Shown here: positions 40,930 to 51,852 of the stretch, piece after piece | Position numbering within the stretch: position 1 is the first letter of the stretch | Layout: each line of letters starts with the position of its first letter | From: Polytrichum commune | Lineage: Eukaryota; Streptophyta; Polytrichopsida; Polytrichales; Polytrichaceae | DNA: 64,000 nt | Direction: 5' to 3' | Assembly (NCBI GenBank): GCA_950295325.1 | Contig: OX485805.1 | Location: forward strand, 23,237,501-23,301,500 | The notes under the pieces: generated by a model | Database searches by the model: none | The model's input: only the letters and a program-made list of their open reading frames with translations | What the model was told of the DNA's origin: nothing | Position numbers and translations under genes: made by a program

Positions 40930-41890
40930 CAATGTATAGACACAGTCTAAGAGCAGAGCGCAGGTAAAGTAATCATCTAAAGTGTCATTTTCCTACAAGT
41001 GCGAGATGAAGCCTTGTCAATTTGAGCACCTGTGACTTCACATAAGCTGAATTACATTGTGAGCCAAATTGTATGAAAGGAACACAACCAATACAGCACA
41101 CAGAGCATTAACCGTGAGCGAATGAAAATGAGAGTCAAGGATTACGAAGGATGCAGCCTTAGAGCAAATAGAAAACTAAGCAGTCAACAGAAGAAATCAC
41201 CAAGACGCGATTAGGTCCACGTGCGCGATGAAGCCTGATCTTATAGGCACTTGTACAGCTCATAATAAGTTCATGTCCTTGTCAGCCAAAAATGTGAGGA
41301 AGAAAGGTACGTAGCAAATAGACCACACACAGCACCAACCGGAAGTCACTGAGATTAAAGCATTGCAGCGTAAGAGCAAAGAGAAAATCAACCAGCTACA
41401 CAAATCACCTAACGTGTGATTAGCTGCAGGTTTGCAATGAAGCCTTCGCCTAACGGAGCACCTGTAAACTCACAATAATAAGCTAGAGGTACCTTGCGAG
41501 CCAAAATGGCAGGAAGAAAGGCAGCCACTACACCGGAGAGAGCACCAATCGTGAGCGACTGAGAATGATAATCGAAGTACACCGTACGACGCAGCTACGA
41601 TCAAATAAAAAAGTAACTACACAAGTCACCAAGATGCGCGATGAATCCTTGTCGAAGAGCACCAACCGGGAGAGACTGAGGATGGGATTCGAAATATTTC
41701 GGACAACGCAGCGTAAGACCAAAGAGAAAATCAAACAGGTACAGAAATCAGCTAAGGTTTAATTAGCTGCAGGTGCGACATGAAATCCTTGTGTAACTAA
41801 GCACCTGTACGCTTCACATGCAGTAAGCTAAAAACTGTGGACGAAAGAAGATAGCACCAACCTGCAGTACCCGGTGAGACTGAATTGCGA
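40930..41890. repeat. Degenerate ~210-bp direct repeats upstream of BGLU
   Basis: The block AGCACCAACCGG...GACTGAGAAT recurs at about 41101 (diverged), 41331, 41541, 41658 and 41851. Each is accompanied by GCGATGAAGCCTTG..., CACCTGTA...CACA and CAAAGAGAAAATCAA segments. Spacings of about 230, 210, 117 and 193 bp show a roughly 210-bp unit with deletions. On the minus strand the units are pyrimidine-rich (TTCTCAGTC...GGTTGGTGCT). Confidence 0.75.
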
Positions 41891-42140
41891 GGATTGCAGA
41901 GAGAGCGAGAGGGAAGGGAGGTGTCGGAAGGAGTGATTGCTTGTCGATCGATCGATGGCAAAGCAGTGCTGCAATGTCCGTGCGTCAGCTGCTCGAAGGC
42001 TGTCGTTATGCAGAAAGTGAGAGAATGAGTGAGTGGTGTCAGTTGGCGGCACCTCCATTAATATTCGCTTCGCCAACGATATTCGCAAGTCTAAGAGGGA
42101 GAGCGCCTCTCTCAAGGGTTTTTTTCTTACGACCCTGCCC
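41891..42140 (-). promoter_or_regulatory. Candidate minus-strand transcription start region
   Basis: GC-richer and CT-rich on the minus strand (complement of GAGAGAGCGAGAGGGAAGGG), with a GATCGATCGATCG run at about 41945-41957. It resembles a plant 5' leader and could be a distal start for BGLU or for a non-coding RNA. Purely positional inference. Confidence 0.3.
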
Positions 42141-42577
42141 CAAAGCGTAAGACACGTGGGACTCTATCAATGAGGGGTTGACACGTGGAAGTAACTAACA
42201 TACTATCCTGGTGGAATACGTAGAGAGGCTAGATCCTTCTCTACGGTTGCATTGGCATCTTCAAAGGGATGGATGACTGTCAGGCTTGGGACTCCACAGG
42301 ATGAATGTAAACTCATCCATCATGGATGAAGGGGCTCTAGTGGAAAAAGGTTACACTAATGATCATCGAGTTCATCATTAGTCTGGTCTCATGACTCTTT
42401 GCGTTCAAGTGTACTTAGAGCAAGCCCAATCGTTCATGGATATGCATCTGCATCCGGGAATGAAAAGTGGCCTTCATCCAAAATGCAGATGCAGACCCAG
42501 GCAAAACTGCCACTCGTTCTGCATTGCTTTCATCAAAATTTCCTCTAAAATGATTTGTAGTTTTTTGAAGTCATGAA

Positions 42578-43100
42578 CTTCAACCGGTTAGTTCTCAAAC
42601 TCATCTGTGCTTCATGCGTAACTAGTAATTTTTTTCCTGGTTTACCCTAAACTATAACTGATTATTTTCAAGCTCATCCATGCTTCATGCGTAACTATAA
42701 TTATTTCCTGGGTTACCCTAAACCTCAACCGGTTATTTCTCAAGCTCATCCGTAATTTGCACATGAATATAATTATCTCCTAGTTTACCCTAAACCTCAA
42801 CCAGTTCAACCGGTTATTTCTCAAGCTCATCCGTAATGTGCACGTGAATATAATTATCTCTTGGTTTACCCTAAACCTCAACCGGTTATTTCTCAAGCTC
42901 ATCCGTAATGTGCACGTGAATATTATTATCTCATGGTTTACCCTAAACCTCAACCGGTTATTTCTCAAACTCATCCGTAATGTGCACGTGAATATAATCA
43001 TCTCTTGGTTTACCCTAAACCTCAACCGGTTATTTCTCAAACTCATCCCTAATTTTGCGCGTAACTAGAATTATCTCCTAGTTTACCCTAAACCTCATCA
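42578..43100. repeat. 72-bp tandem array derived from the CCGGTT MITE
   Basis: About seven units, exact period 72 in the younger part (units start at 42877, 42949 and 43021). Each reads CTCAACCGGTTATTTCTCAA, then GCTCATCCGTAATGTGCACG, then an AT-rich stretch and TTTACCCTAAAC. The first two blocks match the inner part of the dispersed CCGGTT MITE, and the left flank (TTCCTCTAAAATGATT) matches that MITE too. Because 72 is a multiple of three, the array yields repetitive open frames on both strands that are not genes. Confidence 0.9.
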
Positions 43101-43105
43101 TTCAC

Positions 43106-44255
43106 TAGGACCCTACCATATTGAGTTGTCTTTAGTTAAAAGCCGCCATGAAGTTGTTTGTCCTTAGCTGATAGCAGGCTCCTGCGTATCTCGACGAAAT
43201 GCAGGGAGTTCTTCACGTCATGTATTATTTTACATCCAATTTTAGCAAATAGCAAGGTGACTAGGCCAATATCCTGCATCTGCATCCGCATCGCAGATGA
43301 AAAAGCGCAAATGCATATGCAAGTGCAAGGTCACTGGGCTTGCCCTTACTAATATTATCTTGGCATGAGTATGTTCAAAAGTGTTATGAGGTGTGTGTCT
43401 ATGTTACACGATGGTCTACAAGTCGGCTAAAAGCGTACACTGACCATCAATGTGCTCAAAAATATCTTCCTCTTGCATACCATAATATAAAAGTATCATC
43501 TCAAGCATCCAATGCACCAAACTAAATGTCAAATAATAAATGCCAGTGAATAAAATCTGAGCTGAAAAAGTCATATATGTTGACGAATAATGTCATGTTG
43601 ACAATTAATGAACGTGACAATTTCAAAGCTCTAGGCATCTACTAGTTTAGATTGTTCGCCAATAGTGTGCACGACACTACATACCAATGATACCATAGAC
43701 GCTGTAAACCAAACATGGGAATTTTGACCCTACTTTCACAATCATACGATCTCGAAAGACCATTTGCATGCTATAAAATAAGTTCACTACATTTTCACGT
43801 TCCTGTTGGTTGAGTTTATGTAGACACCATGAATCCCTGGCCATATTCTCTACCATTTATTATACCAAACATTGAGGTCAAATTGGGCATGTCTCTACCT
43901 AAGTTTGGATTTCATGTCATGTTTTAGACTATTACAAACCAATCACATGATGACACATGGCAAAAAAACATTTAATGTATGCCTAATCTAATCCGCATGT
44001 ACACAATATACTTATACCTAACGCCTTGTTAGGTATAAATCACATAATAACATCTCTTGTGGCTTTGACACTTGGAACTTGGTTGTTACCCTTTTTTGTT
44101 TCTAGGTTGTATGAAGATTCAAGATATCCTTGCATTTTTGTGGTCTAGATTGAGGTTGATTGCCACTCGTCATCATCTGATTTTGAAAGCTGGTCTTTAT
44201 CAATTGGACCACCTATGGATCAAGTTCTTTTAAACCTATTGAAAGGTTCTAAGCT
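43106..44255. other. Intergenic, no gene recognised
   Basis: AT-rich sequence with no conserved coding content and no clear element borders. Confidence 0.5.
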
Positions 44256-44403
44256 ACATAACATTATTCAGATCCATAATAGTGTTTTGTGGGACTGACA
44301 GTATTCTTCAGAATATTCTCTACATTCAGACTGGATGTGGGAATATTCTATGGAATATTGCCAAATACAAATAACATTGTTATGGATCTGAATAATGTTA
44401 TGT
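44256..44403. mobile_element. 148-bp foldback MITE, copy 1
   Basis: ACATAACATTATTCAGATCC at the left is the inverted complement of the right end. The internal block GTTTTGTGGGACTGACA is shared with copy 2 at 60112-60258. Confidence 0.85.
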
Positions 44404-45970
44404 ACATCTTAGCTTTGAACATACTCCTAGTTTTGAATGTATAATATTGTGTTCTAGAAAATGACATGGACAAAGATTCAAGAAGAATTGCAATGAGTAG
44501 CATTATCATGGTGTGACAAAATTAGAGTGGGCCACAATTATAGGCGTAGAAGGTATACCAACGTTGCATGTGTGCATGTGTGCATGATGGTTTGTCCAAA
44601 CCCCTAAGTTAACAAGTGTAATAGGCCATTTTCACTTGGACCATGAGATTGAAATTATGTTTGGTACTTTTGCTTTTCTTTTCAAGAAGAGGAAGTAGAA
44701 GTGATGATTTGCAACAATGCCTAGTGATTGAATTCGTATACACGTTACGTGTCTCAATTCCTAGACAAGCTCGGAGTTTTGTACTTCCTTCCAATAAATG
44801 CATAGGGTTGTGACTTGAAACAGTTGGTGAATTGGGTAATTTAAGATGGGTTTGTATTCTACGTCAGCTAATAGCCCGCCCACATTTCTTGGTGTGGACC
44901 ACCACTGAATGCTTCCTACCAGTAGGGGCCACTTTTAGAGTTGCTTTAGTCAGTGAGAGCCACTGGATGTAACCAATGTTGGTAAGAAGCGTTCATTGGT
45001 GGCCCGCACCAGTAAGTGTGGGTGGGCTATAAGAATGATAAGGTACAACGTTAAAGACATCCATATAATAACGCCTACATGCAAACGATGGACTTTAAGA
45101 CCTTTGACCATTAGGATTAGGACAACGAGCTTCCCATCTTAAGAAAACACCCCGTGAGAGGGAATCGTCTCATATGTGTGCGCCTCTCATTCATCCAACC
45201 TAAAATGTAGACCTCATGAGAGTCTAAGGTACACGTACCTAAATTGAACTTAAAAATCATCCCGACACCTATATTTGAGTAGTCTACAATTCTATTGGAT
45301 AAAAGGATAGGCACCAAAATGACATGTAATCACCTCATATTGATTGCATGTTTCATATCCTACAAGAACTAGGTACATAGAGAAGGCATCCATGTAAGGC
45401 ACATCTACCTTATCCTTATTGGTTCATGCTCACTAATATGTTAGTACTATCGGACCAAGGTCCAATCTACAGTTACAACATGTTGAATTATATGGTAGGA
45501 TCCTTTGATATAATATACTCTAGGGCTTGCATTCTTCCTTACAATGGAAATTGACATGCATGTGTTAAATCCTGCGAAATAAAAACCCCTAAATTTGGGA
45601 TATGCATCGAACAAAGCCTTATATGTACAACGGTTTTCTAGACAATAGACTCATGTATTTATGTTGAAATTTTTCATTTAATGTGATATATATGCCTCAA
45701 CTACATGCACAACATAAATCACGAAACAAACGGGTCTTTATTATTTATACAATTTGCTTTCATTTTTAAATAAGAAAGAGATGTAGTAATTTCTTTCATC
45801 CATGGGATTTAACCAAAGTCATGTCACCCTACAACAACCTTCCAACATATGCCATTGAAGTAAGGCAAATGAAGCGGACGAAACTTGCACATCTTTTGTC
45901 CAAAAGACTTCTCCAAAGTGTACCACTCCCTCTTTGTTTGTCTACCTCTACTTTTATGACACTCAGTCAA
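44404..45970. other. Intergenic, no gene recognised
   Basis: Unique-looking AT-rich sequence. Around 44880-45030 a weak inverted pair (GCCCGCCCACA...TGTGGGTGGGC) suggests another decayed element. No genes. Confidence 0.4.
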
Positions 45971-46132
45971 TGATCGGGGAGATTTTTTGACATAATCGGT
46001 TGAGATCCTAGTGTTTGCAATTCCAACCGGTTACATGTTGACATCCTCCCGTTTTCCTTTATTAAATTGGGGTATATTCTCCTGCAGTCTTGAACTTCAA
46101 CCGGTTCATTTGTAACTAACTGTTAGTTCTCT
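45971..46132 (-). mobile_element. CCGGTT-family MITE, copy 2 (internally deleted)
   Basis: Begins TGATCGGGGAGATTTTTTG and contains CCAACCGGTTACATGTTGAC and CTTGAACTTCAACCGGTTCA. About 60 bp of the central part, present in the other copies, is missing. Confidence 0.75.
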
Positions 46133-46886
46133 CGTATCATTGTACTCAATAGCCTATTATTTGTACAAGCTAGAGAACGACAATAACTCTCCCTCATGTA
46201 TACAATGTACACTATTGTCTTGAAAACTACTTCTTCTTACACTCACATTAGTTTGTATGTGGTATGAAGAGTGCAACCCCCAAAGTATACACATAGTTGA
46301 ATGTAATGATATTAAAAAAATTATTTTGATTAATTTCTTGTTACTCGTCCATTGATTAATGGCCTTGGCACACGAGGCCAGGGCAATCGGGGCAAGACTT
46401 CTAGCATAATGGTGGATTCCGCAACTACGGTGATTGCAAGGCAACATGAACACATAGCATGTTCATGCAATGAAGATTTAGGGGAGGGCCAACCTTGGAG
46501 GGCCAAGTTGTAGTTGTTGTTGCTTGAAGGCTTCAAACCCCGACATTAGTGGCAAGTGCAACATGCACAACAAGTGACTACCTCCACGGGCCCAAAGCGA
46601 CCATGGTGAGCTTCATGTGCCAAGGATATATATGGATTCAACATCAAAATGCAACTATCGATAATTCTTTCATCATGTTTCGATATCATATAACATTCAA
46701 ATAATGAGTAAAAATTTAATTGGCTCCCATAATTTAGTAAATATTTAGATATATTGAAAGTGTATCGATGGATATGTCATGGTGCATGGAACTTTGCTCT
46801 AATACAAGTTGGGGGAAGGCATGGCTAGTGAGGAGGAGGGGTGAGCAATTGTACTACGGCAACCCAAGTAAGTCCCTAGTGCCTTA

Positions 46887-47413
46887 GGGCCCCTTTACAC
46901 CAAGAGGCCGGGCCAATTCCCCTTGAGGCCGATTACATGAAATTTTAGCCCTTTTTGGGTTGGAGGCCGGCCTCAACTACACATTATAATGAGATTATAA
47001 TGGGGGCCAATTTTGCCATATGTAAAGGCCTTAGGGCCAAGAAGCGAGGCCGATTCAATAAATCTAGCATAATCCAACGGATCTAGCATAATCTAGCATA
47101 GAGCCGTTCATATTCCCACATAATCCAGTGGATATGGTTTGCTAAAAATTTAATTTTTTAATTTTTAATTTTTAATTTTAAAAAGAATCTATTGAAATTT
47201 GACATTGGCTTCCATTTTGGGTGCACCCAATTCAATGAGCTCGGGCCATCTCATACCATGCATTTTTGGATTAAAAAATTAATACCAACAAATTGGCCCA
47301 GCCTTTAGGTGTAAAGGGGTTGGGGCCGATTTCAGCCTTTTGGCCAATCACAAGTGAGGATTTCAAGCCTCTTACACAACAAATTGGCCCGGCCTCTAGG
47401 TGTAAAACAACCC
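46887..47413. mobile_element. PIF/Harbinger-type MITE (527 bp)
   Basis: Left end GGGCCCCTTTACACCAAGAG and right end CTCTAGGTGTAAAACAACCC are inverted repeats that continue inward through GCCGGGCCAATT. TTA flanks both sides (46884-46886 and 47414-47416). A second, inner copy of the right end (AATTGGCCCAGCCTTTAGGT) lies at about 47292-47312, suggesting partial duplication of the terminus. Confidence 0.88.
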
Positions 47414-47416
47414 TTA

Positions 47417-48170
47417 AACAATTAGGCAAATATTGTGGTTTGAAGGTTGAATGTTGGGTGGGGGTTGGGGGTTGGATTTGACCACATTCCCCCCCAAAAA
47501 ATTTTTTTTGAAGTGAATGCTAGCATTTCATAATGTAAGGATGTGGTGCTAGCATTTTAGAGGCCCAAAACGTACAAGGAACCAATTTTTTTTTTTAAAA
47601 ACATCCCAAAATAAAACTTGGAATGCAAGAAAATTACTCTCGGATCCGAGGCACAATATTTTGGAACTCTAGGTTTAGTTTGGACCTTTAGTTTATATGT
47701 TTGTTGGTTCCTTATGCATCCTAGGCCTAGTGTGAAGGTCTTGTGTGCATCAAAATTGGGCTTAGCCCCCTTATATGATCACCCTTGGTACCTTAAACAA
47801 TTAGGCAAATGTTGTGGTTTGATAAGTTGAATGTTGGGTGGGGGTTGGATTTGACCATCCCCCCCCCCCCCCCCACCACCACCACCACCAAATTTGAAAT
47901 GTTTGCTTACCACCTTCTTTTGTTAGGCAAATGTTGTGGTATGAGTGGTACCATTTTTTTTTTTTTTTAAATACAATTTTGTTGGCTCCTCGTACCTCCT
48001 AGACCACGTTTGAATGGTTTTCAAGACCTCTTCTACATAGGATATGTTGTTGATTTCCATCATGATAGGGCTAAGACCCTCATAGGAGCTTAATGTGCAT
48101 GGGTTTAGGTTGCACTTCAATTTGATCACTAAATTAATATGTTTGTTGTCAATATAGTAAAATAGTGTAG
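47417..48170. other. Low-complexity intergenic region
   Basis: Contains poly-C (about 47859-47874) and poly-T tracts and two diverged copies of a TTAAACAATTAGGCAAAT...TGAATGTTGGGTGGGGGTTGG segment (about 47415 and 47794). No coding sequence. Confidence 0.55.
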
Positions 48171-48179
48171 GTGTTGTAT

Positions 48180-49780
48180 GTGTTTCAGGATAACAACGGT
48201 GTTCGTTTACTACTTAAGAATCTATTGAATGTGGATGACACAATTTCTCATATGCGAGATGCTAAGAATACCAATTTCAATTCCCTCACAAGAGGACTTT
48301 GTATAAAACATACTTCCAAATCAAGAATGTCTAACCCACTATGTCATTTGGCTCCTTTGCCACTTGTGTGACCTATTTTGGAAGTTGAAGTTCTACTTCT
48401 AGAATTTGAATTTGTGAATAAATACATGGGAGATTGATAAGGTGTTATATGTATCCCCTTTTGACAAAGATGAAAAGATTCATGTGGACATTTGGGGATA
48501 ACATTGGCAATTGTGCAATGACTTGTTTGAGAACATGCTTAGAAATGACAACGACTATGAGAGATTTTTAGAGAAGATGTTTCTTGTTTGGGAAGCTAAC
48601 CATTGTGTGACGGTTTGGCATCAATATATTCATAGGCTTCATTGCCATGATATTGAGTGGTATTACTTTGTAGATTGCATAGTACTTGAGCTTGTTGGTT
48701 CGGAGGTCATCCTCTTGAACGCTATGCACAATATGAACATGTGTGTTTATTTGGTTCCTTTACATTTGATTTCACATTATATTTTTATGTTGGATTGCTT
48801 AATGTTTTTCATAGATTTGATTACTATCTTTATCATATCAACGGAAAGCGATCATGTCAAAACAATTTTGGTTCATGAACCCCATCGGATGAAGTGTTTT
48901 ATAATCATGAAGTTGGAGGAGTCGAAAGACCTCATTACCCTTGACCAATTATTTTGATGTCTTAAAAAGGGTGGTAAGGATAGTTGGTTTACAAGACTCT
49001 CACCTTAGAGGTTTTTACACAATTCTTTTGTAAGGTGCATATTTTTATATCTATATTATTATGTTAGGAATACTTTACATACATCATAAAAATTTATGCA
49101 GTATGTATTTATCATGCATCGTGAGATATTTTCTATGACAAAATAAGAGTCTCGTAAGTATAATGAGAAAACACCTCCTCGATCAAAGGCTACAAAAGGA
49201 GCATGGGATGCCATGCAAAACGCAATCAAAAGAACAATAGCCCAATTCATGGAAAGAGTTCAAGACGTTTCTTGTCATTGTGAATCTAACTAATGATGTG
49301 GTCTTCTTGAATGAGGCGAGTTATTGTGTTTATCTTGATATTGGTTATTAAGTTTGTCTATTACAAATAATTTGGTTGTTGATATCTTGTATTTCACAAA
49401 TTAACCATCATTTTGGACATTGTTTGGATCTCGACATGACTCTAGATAAACTGCAAATGATTGTCACTACCTTAGTGGATTCCGTCTTCAAGGTCAAGTG
49501 GTTGAAGTGGTGGAATTCAAGTGACATGTCTTGAGAGGCACTTATTTTTCCACTGGGGGATGTCAAGGAGAGAGCTTAAACGATTTTTGATCTTCAAAAC
49601 ATTGTTTTGGACCCAAGTAAATCCCTTTCAATTCATTTATTCAAATGTTATTATATTCATGCATTTGTTTATGTTTTTCAACGTCCTTATAGTATCTTTT
49701 ATTGATTTGCAATTGGAGGATGGTTTCGTGAAGGGGTTTGAAAATATGGAGAAGGGTTTGGATGAGAAGATTGATTGAGA
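48180..49780 (+). pseudogene. Decayed coding region of unknown family
   Basis: Several pieces look protein-like and lie in one direction. 48190-48369 reads DNNGVRLLLKNLLNVDDTIS and ends in a stop. 48511-48957 encodes 148 residues starting MCNDLFENMLRNDNDYERFL, with a NHCVTVW...HCHDIEWYYFVDCI block that could be a worn 'GNHR.TAW'-like motif. About 49160-49290 reads KGAWDAMQNAIKRTIAQFME. About 49437-49640 reads VDSVFKVKWLKWWNSSD and EALIFPLGDVKERA, interrupted by TGA and TAA stops. The pieces could be exons of one old gene or transposon-derived gene. No family is recognised with confidence. Confidence 0.4.
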
Positions 49781-51297
49781 TGTGCATGTCTTAAAACCTT
49801 TTACTTACATTTTAAAATAGCATATTTTACTTTGGACAAAGTAATTTAAGTAATGTTCTTAATGGGCAAAGTGCATCTATGAGGTCTAGTGTAATCGGTA
49901 GACTCTATGGCGGAGGCATTAATGTCAAGTGATAAATTTACATGTAGCATGTTATTTTCCGTCTACCAAGGATATGGTCCATCAATCACGAAGTAAATGG
50001 TTTTCTAAGATTCATCTATTCACTATCAAATTTTCATTCTTGTTTGATAGGCATTTCATCTGGAAACTAGTTTGTCTCACAAAATTTTCTTTAGTGTTTT
50101 CATCTTTTGGGTTGGATATTAATTGAGGCATTAGCGTATATAGTATACATAAGGGAGAAGTATTGTTTTAACTAGTATGTACATCTAGAAAGGCTATTAA
50201 ATTTTATGAAATAAAGGTAGGTAGGTGTACAAAAGGGGGCGTCAAGGTTTAGAGAAAAAATGACAATAGATGTGATAAGTTCATCCACTTCATATTTTCA
50301 TCCATAGTTTTCATATGGTCAATGATCTCAATGCTTATCATGTGTCTTCTTGTTAGGGTTTGCATTTGGGTATTAGCTTTTTACACATTAAAGGCTCACG
50401 AGGCCTTCATGGGCTTCCTTTAGTTTTCTCTCTAGATTGTGGCTAAGTTATTATGCTCTTTTCTTACTAGTTTGTTTGATATAATCATTGAGTCACATGC
50501 TATAAATGAAAACATTCAATAGGTGAATGTCTTATTGGAAAATGAAAGTGGATTTCATATGTAAGAAGATCTTATTTAATTTATGATGTATAGTTTGTAT
50601 ATGCAGTGGAGATATATATAATAAGCTTTTCACTTCCCATATATAGGGGGTTTAATTTCATAGTGACCCCCTCCCCCATGCATTGAAGCAATGTCCTTGG
50701 TTTCTTGGATGTCTCCTAACATTTCATGTATTAGAGGAATTGGAGATTAGGCAACATGCTTGTCCAATAGGTTTGCATGCGGATGTTGTTGATATGATCA
50801 CTACAACAAAACACGTATTTCTTGATTGAGTTTTTTTACTTCTACAAGTGAGAAAACATGGACTTTACTACCATTAAAAAGTCCAATCGCTTCATACAAG
50901 CAGTGAAGTATTGGCCTAGTCATGTCGGACAAGACATTCTCAATGGAAATGAAGTTCAATTTACTACACCTACGTTACTTCATAAAGTAATGTCCGTATT
51001 CACTACGCCTCGTCAATATAAGTAAGATAAGACACACCTCCATATGACTAAGCCTAGTGTTGGAATAAAGACGTGTTTTGTTGTAGTCGATAGACGATGA
51101 TGAACATGTGGCTAAGAATGTTGAAAAAAAAATGGAAATGGTAAACAAATATGTGGTATGAAGATCAAAGAATGTTCATCTCATGTTGTTGTTGTTGCAC
51201 ACAAGACTATTTCAAGTGCACCTACTCCTAGTCCTTCGGCACCCACTCCTAGTGCATCTTCACATAAGGTATCTATGCCTCCCCCTACTTTGCATAC
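49781..51297. other. Intergenic, no gene recognised
   Basis: AT-rich. Near 50805-51095 an inverted pair (ACTACAACAAAACACG and CGTGTTTTGTTGTAGT) spans about 290 bp, with AGTAATG- and CACTACG-type motifs inside. This is probably another MITE (about 50801-51088). No gene supported. Confidence 0.5.
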
Positions 51298-51300
51298 TTA

Positions 51301-51849
51301 GGGCCAAGTTCCATGTACCGGTCCCGGTCCGTTTTTCTGATGGGTGAGAAACGGGTGACATCATCCAAAAAATGGGTGATGTCACCCATTTTATGGAGGG
51401 GTACTTCTATGTGGGGTGCCGGTTTATTCCGATTTCCTACTTTCTAACTAAATTTGGTGAGTGATAAGACATGACACTTTATGAAGGTCACCGGCAATGA
51501 AGGTCATCTAGATTCTAAAAACATCATAAAATACACGGTTCCCTAGGAGTACTCCTCAAAAGAAGGGATTAGAAGAACAAAGTGGCCTTTAGTATCCAAG
51601 GGTGTACCCTAGATGACCGGCCGATCCGGTCACCATAGCTCTCTAACCGGCACATGTCCTTCACGTTACCGTTAGGACCGCCGGTCCTTTGGCACCCGTT
51701 CTTCCACAACACAAAACGTGGGACACCCATCCATGGGGGGTACCGGTCCTTGGGTGAGAGGGATGGGCACATGGCACCACCCTCTTTTCACCGGCCCACC
51801 CATTTATTTTAAAAAAAACAGACCGGGACCGGTACATGGAACTTGGCCC
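51301..51849. mobile_element. PIF/Harbinger-type MITE (549 bp)
   Basis: 31-bp inverted termini starting GGGCCAAGTTCCATGTACCG match at 30 of 31 positions. TTA flanks both ends (51298-51300 and 51850-51852). It is the best-preserved MITE in the window, so probably the youngest. The inside is GC-richer than the flanks and non-coding. Confidence 0.93.
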
Positions 51850-51852
51850 TTA

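Noticed and set aside
42578-43100. Regular 72-bp repeats resembling a CRISPR array, with long repetitive open frames on both strands
   Set aside because: Units are contiguous with no unique spacers, the genome is eukaryotic, and the frames exist only because 72 is divisible by three.
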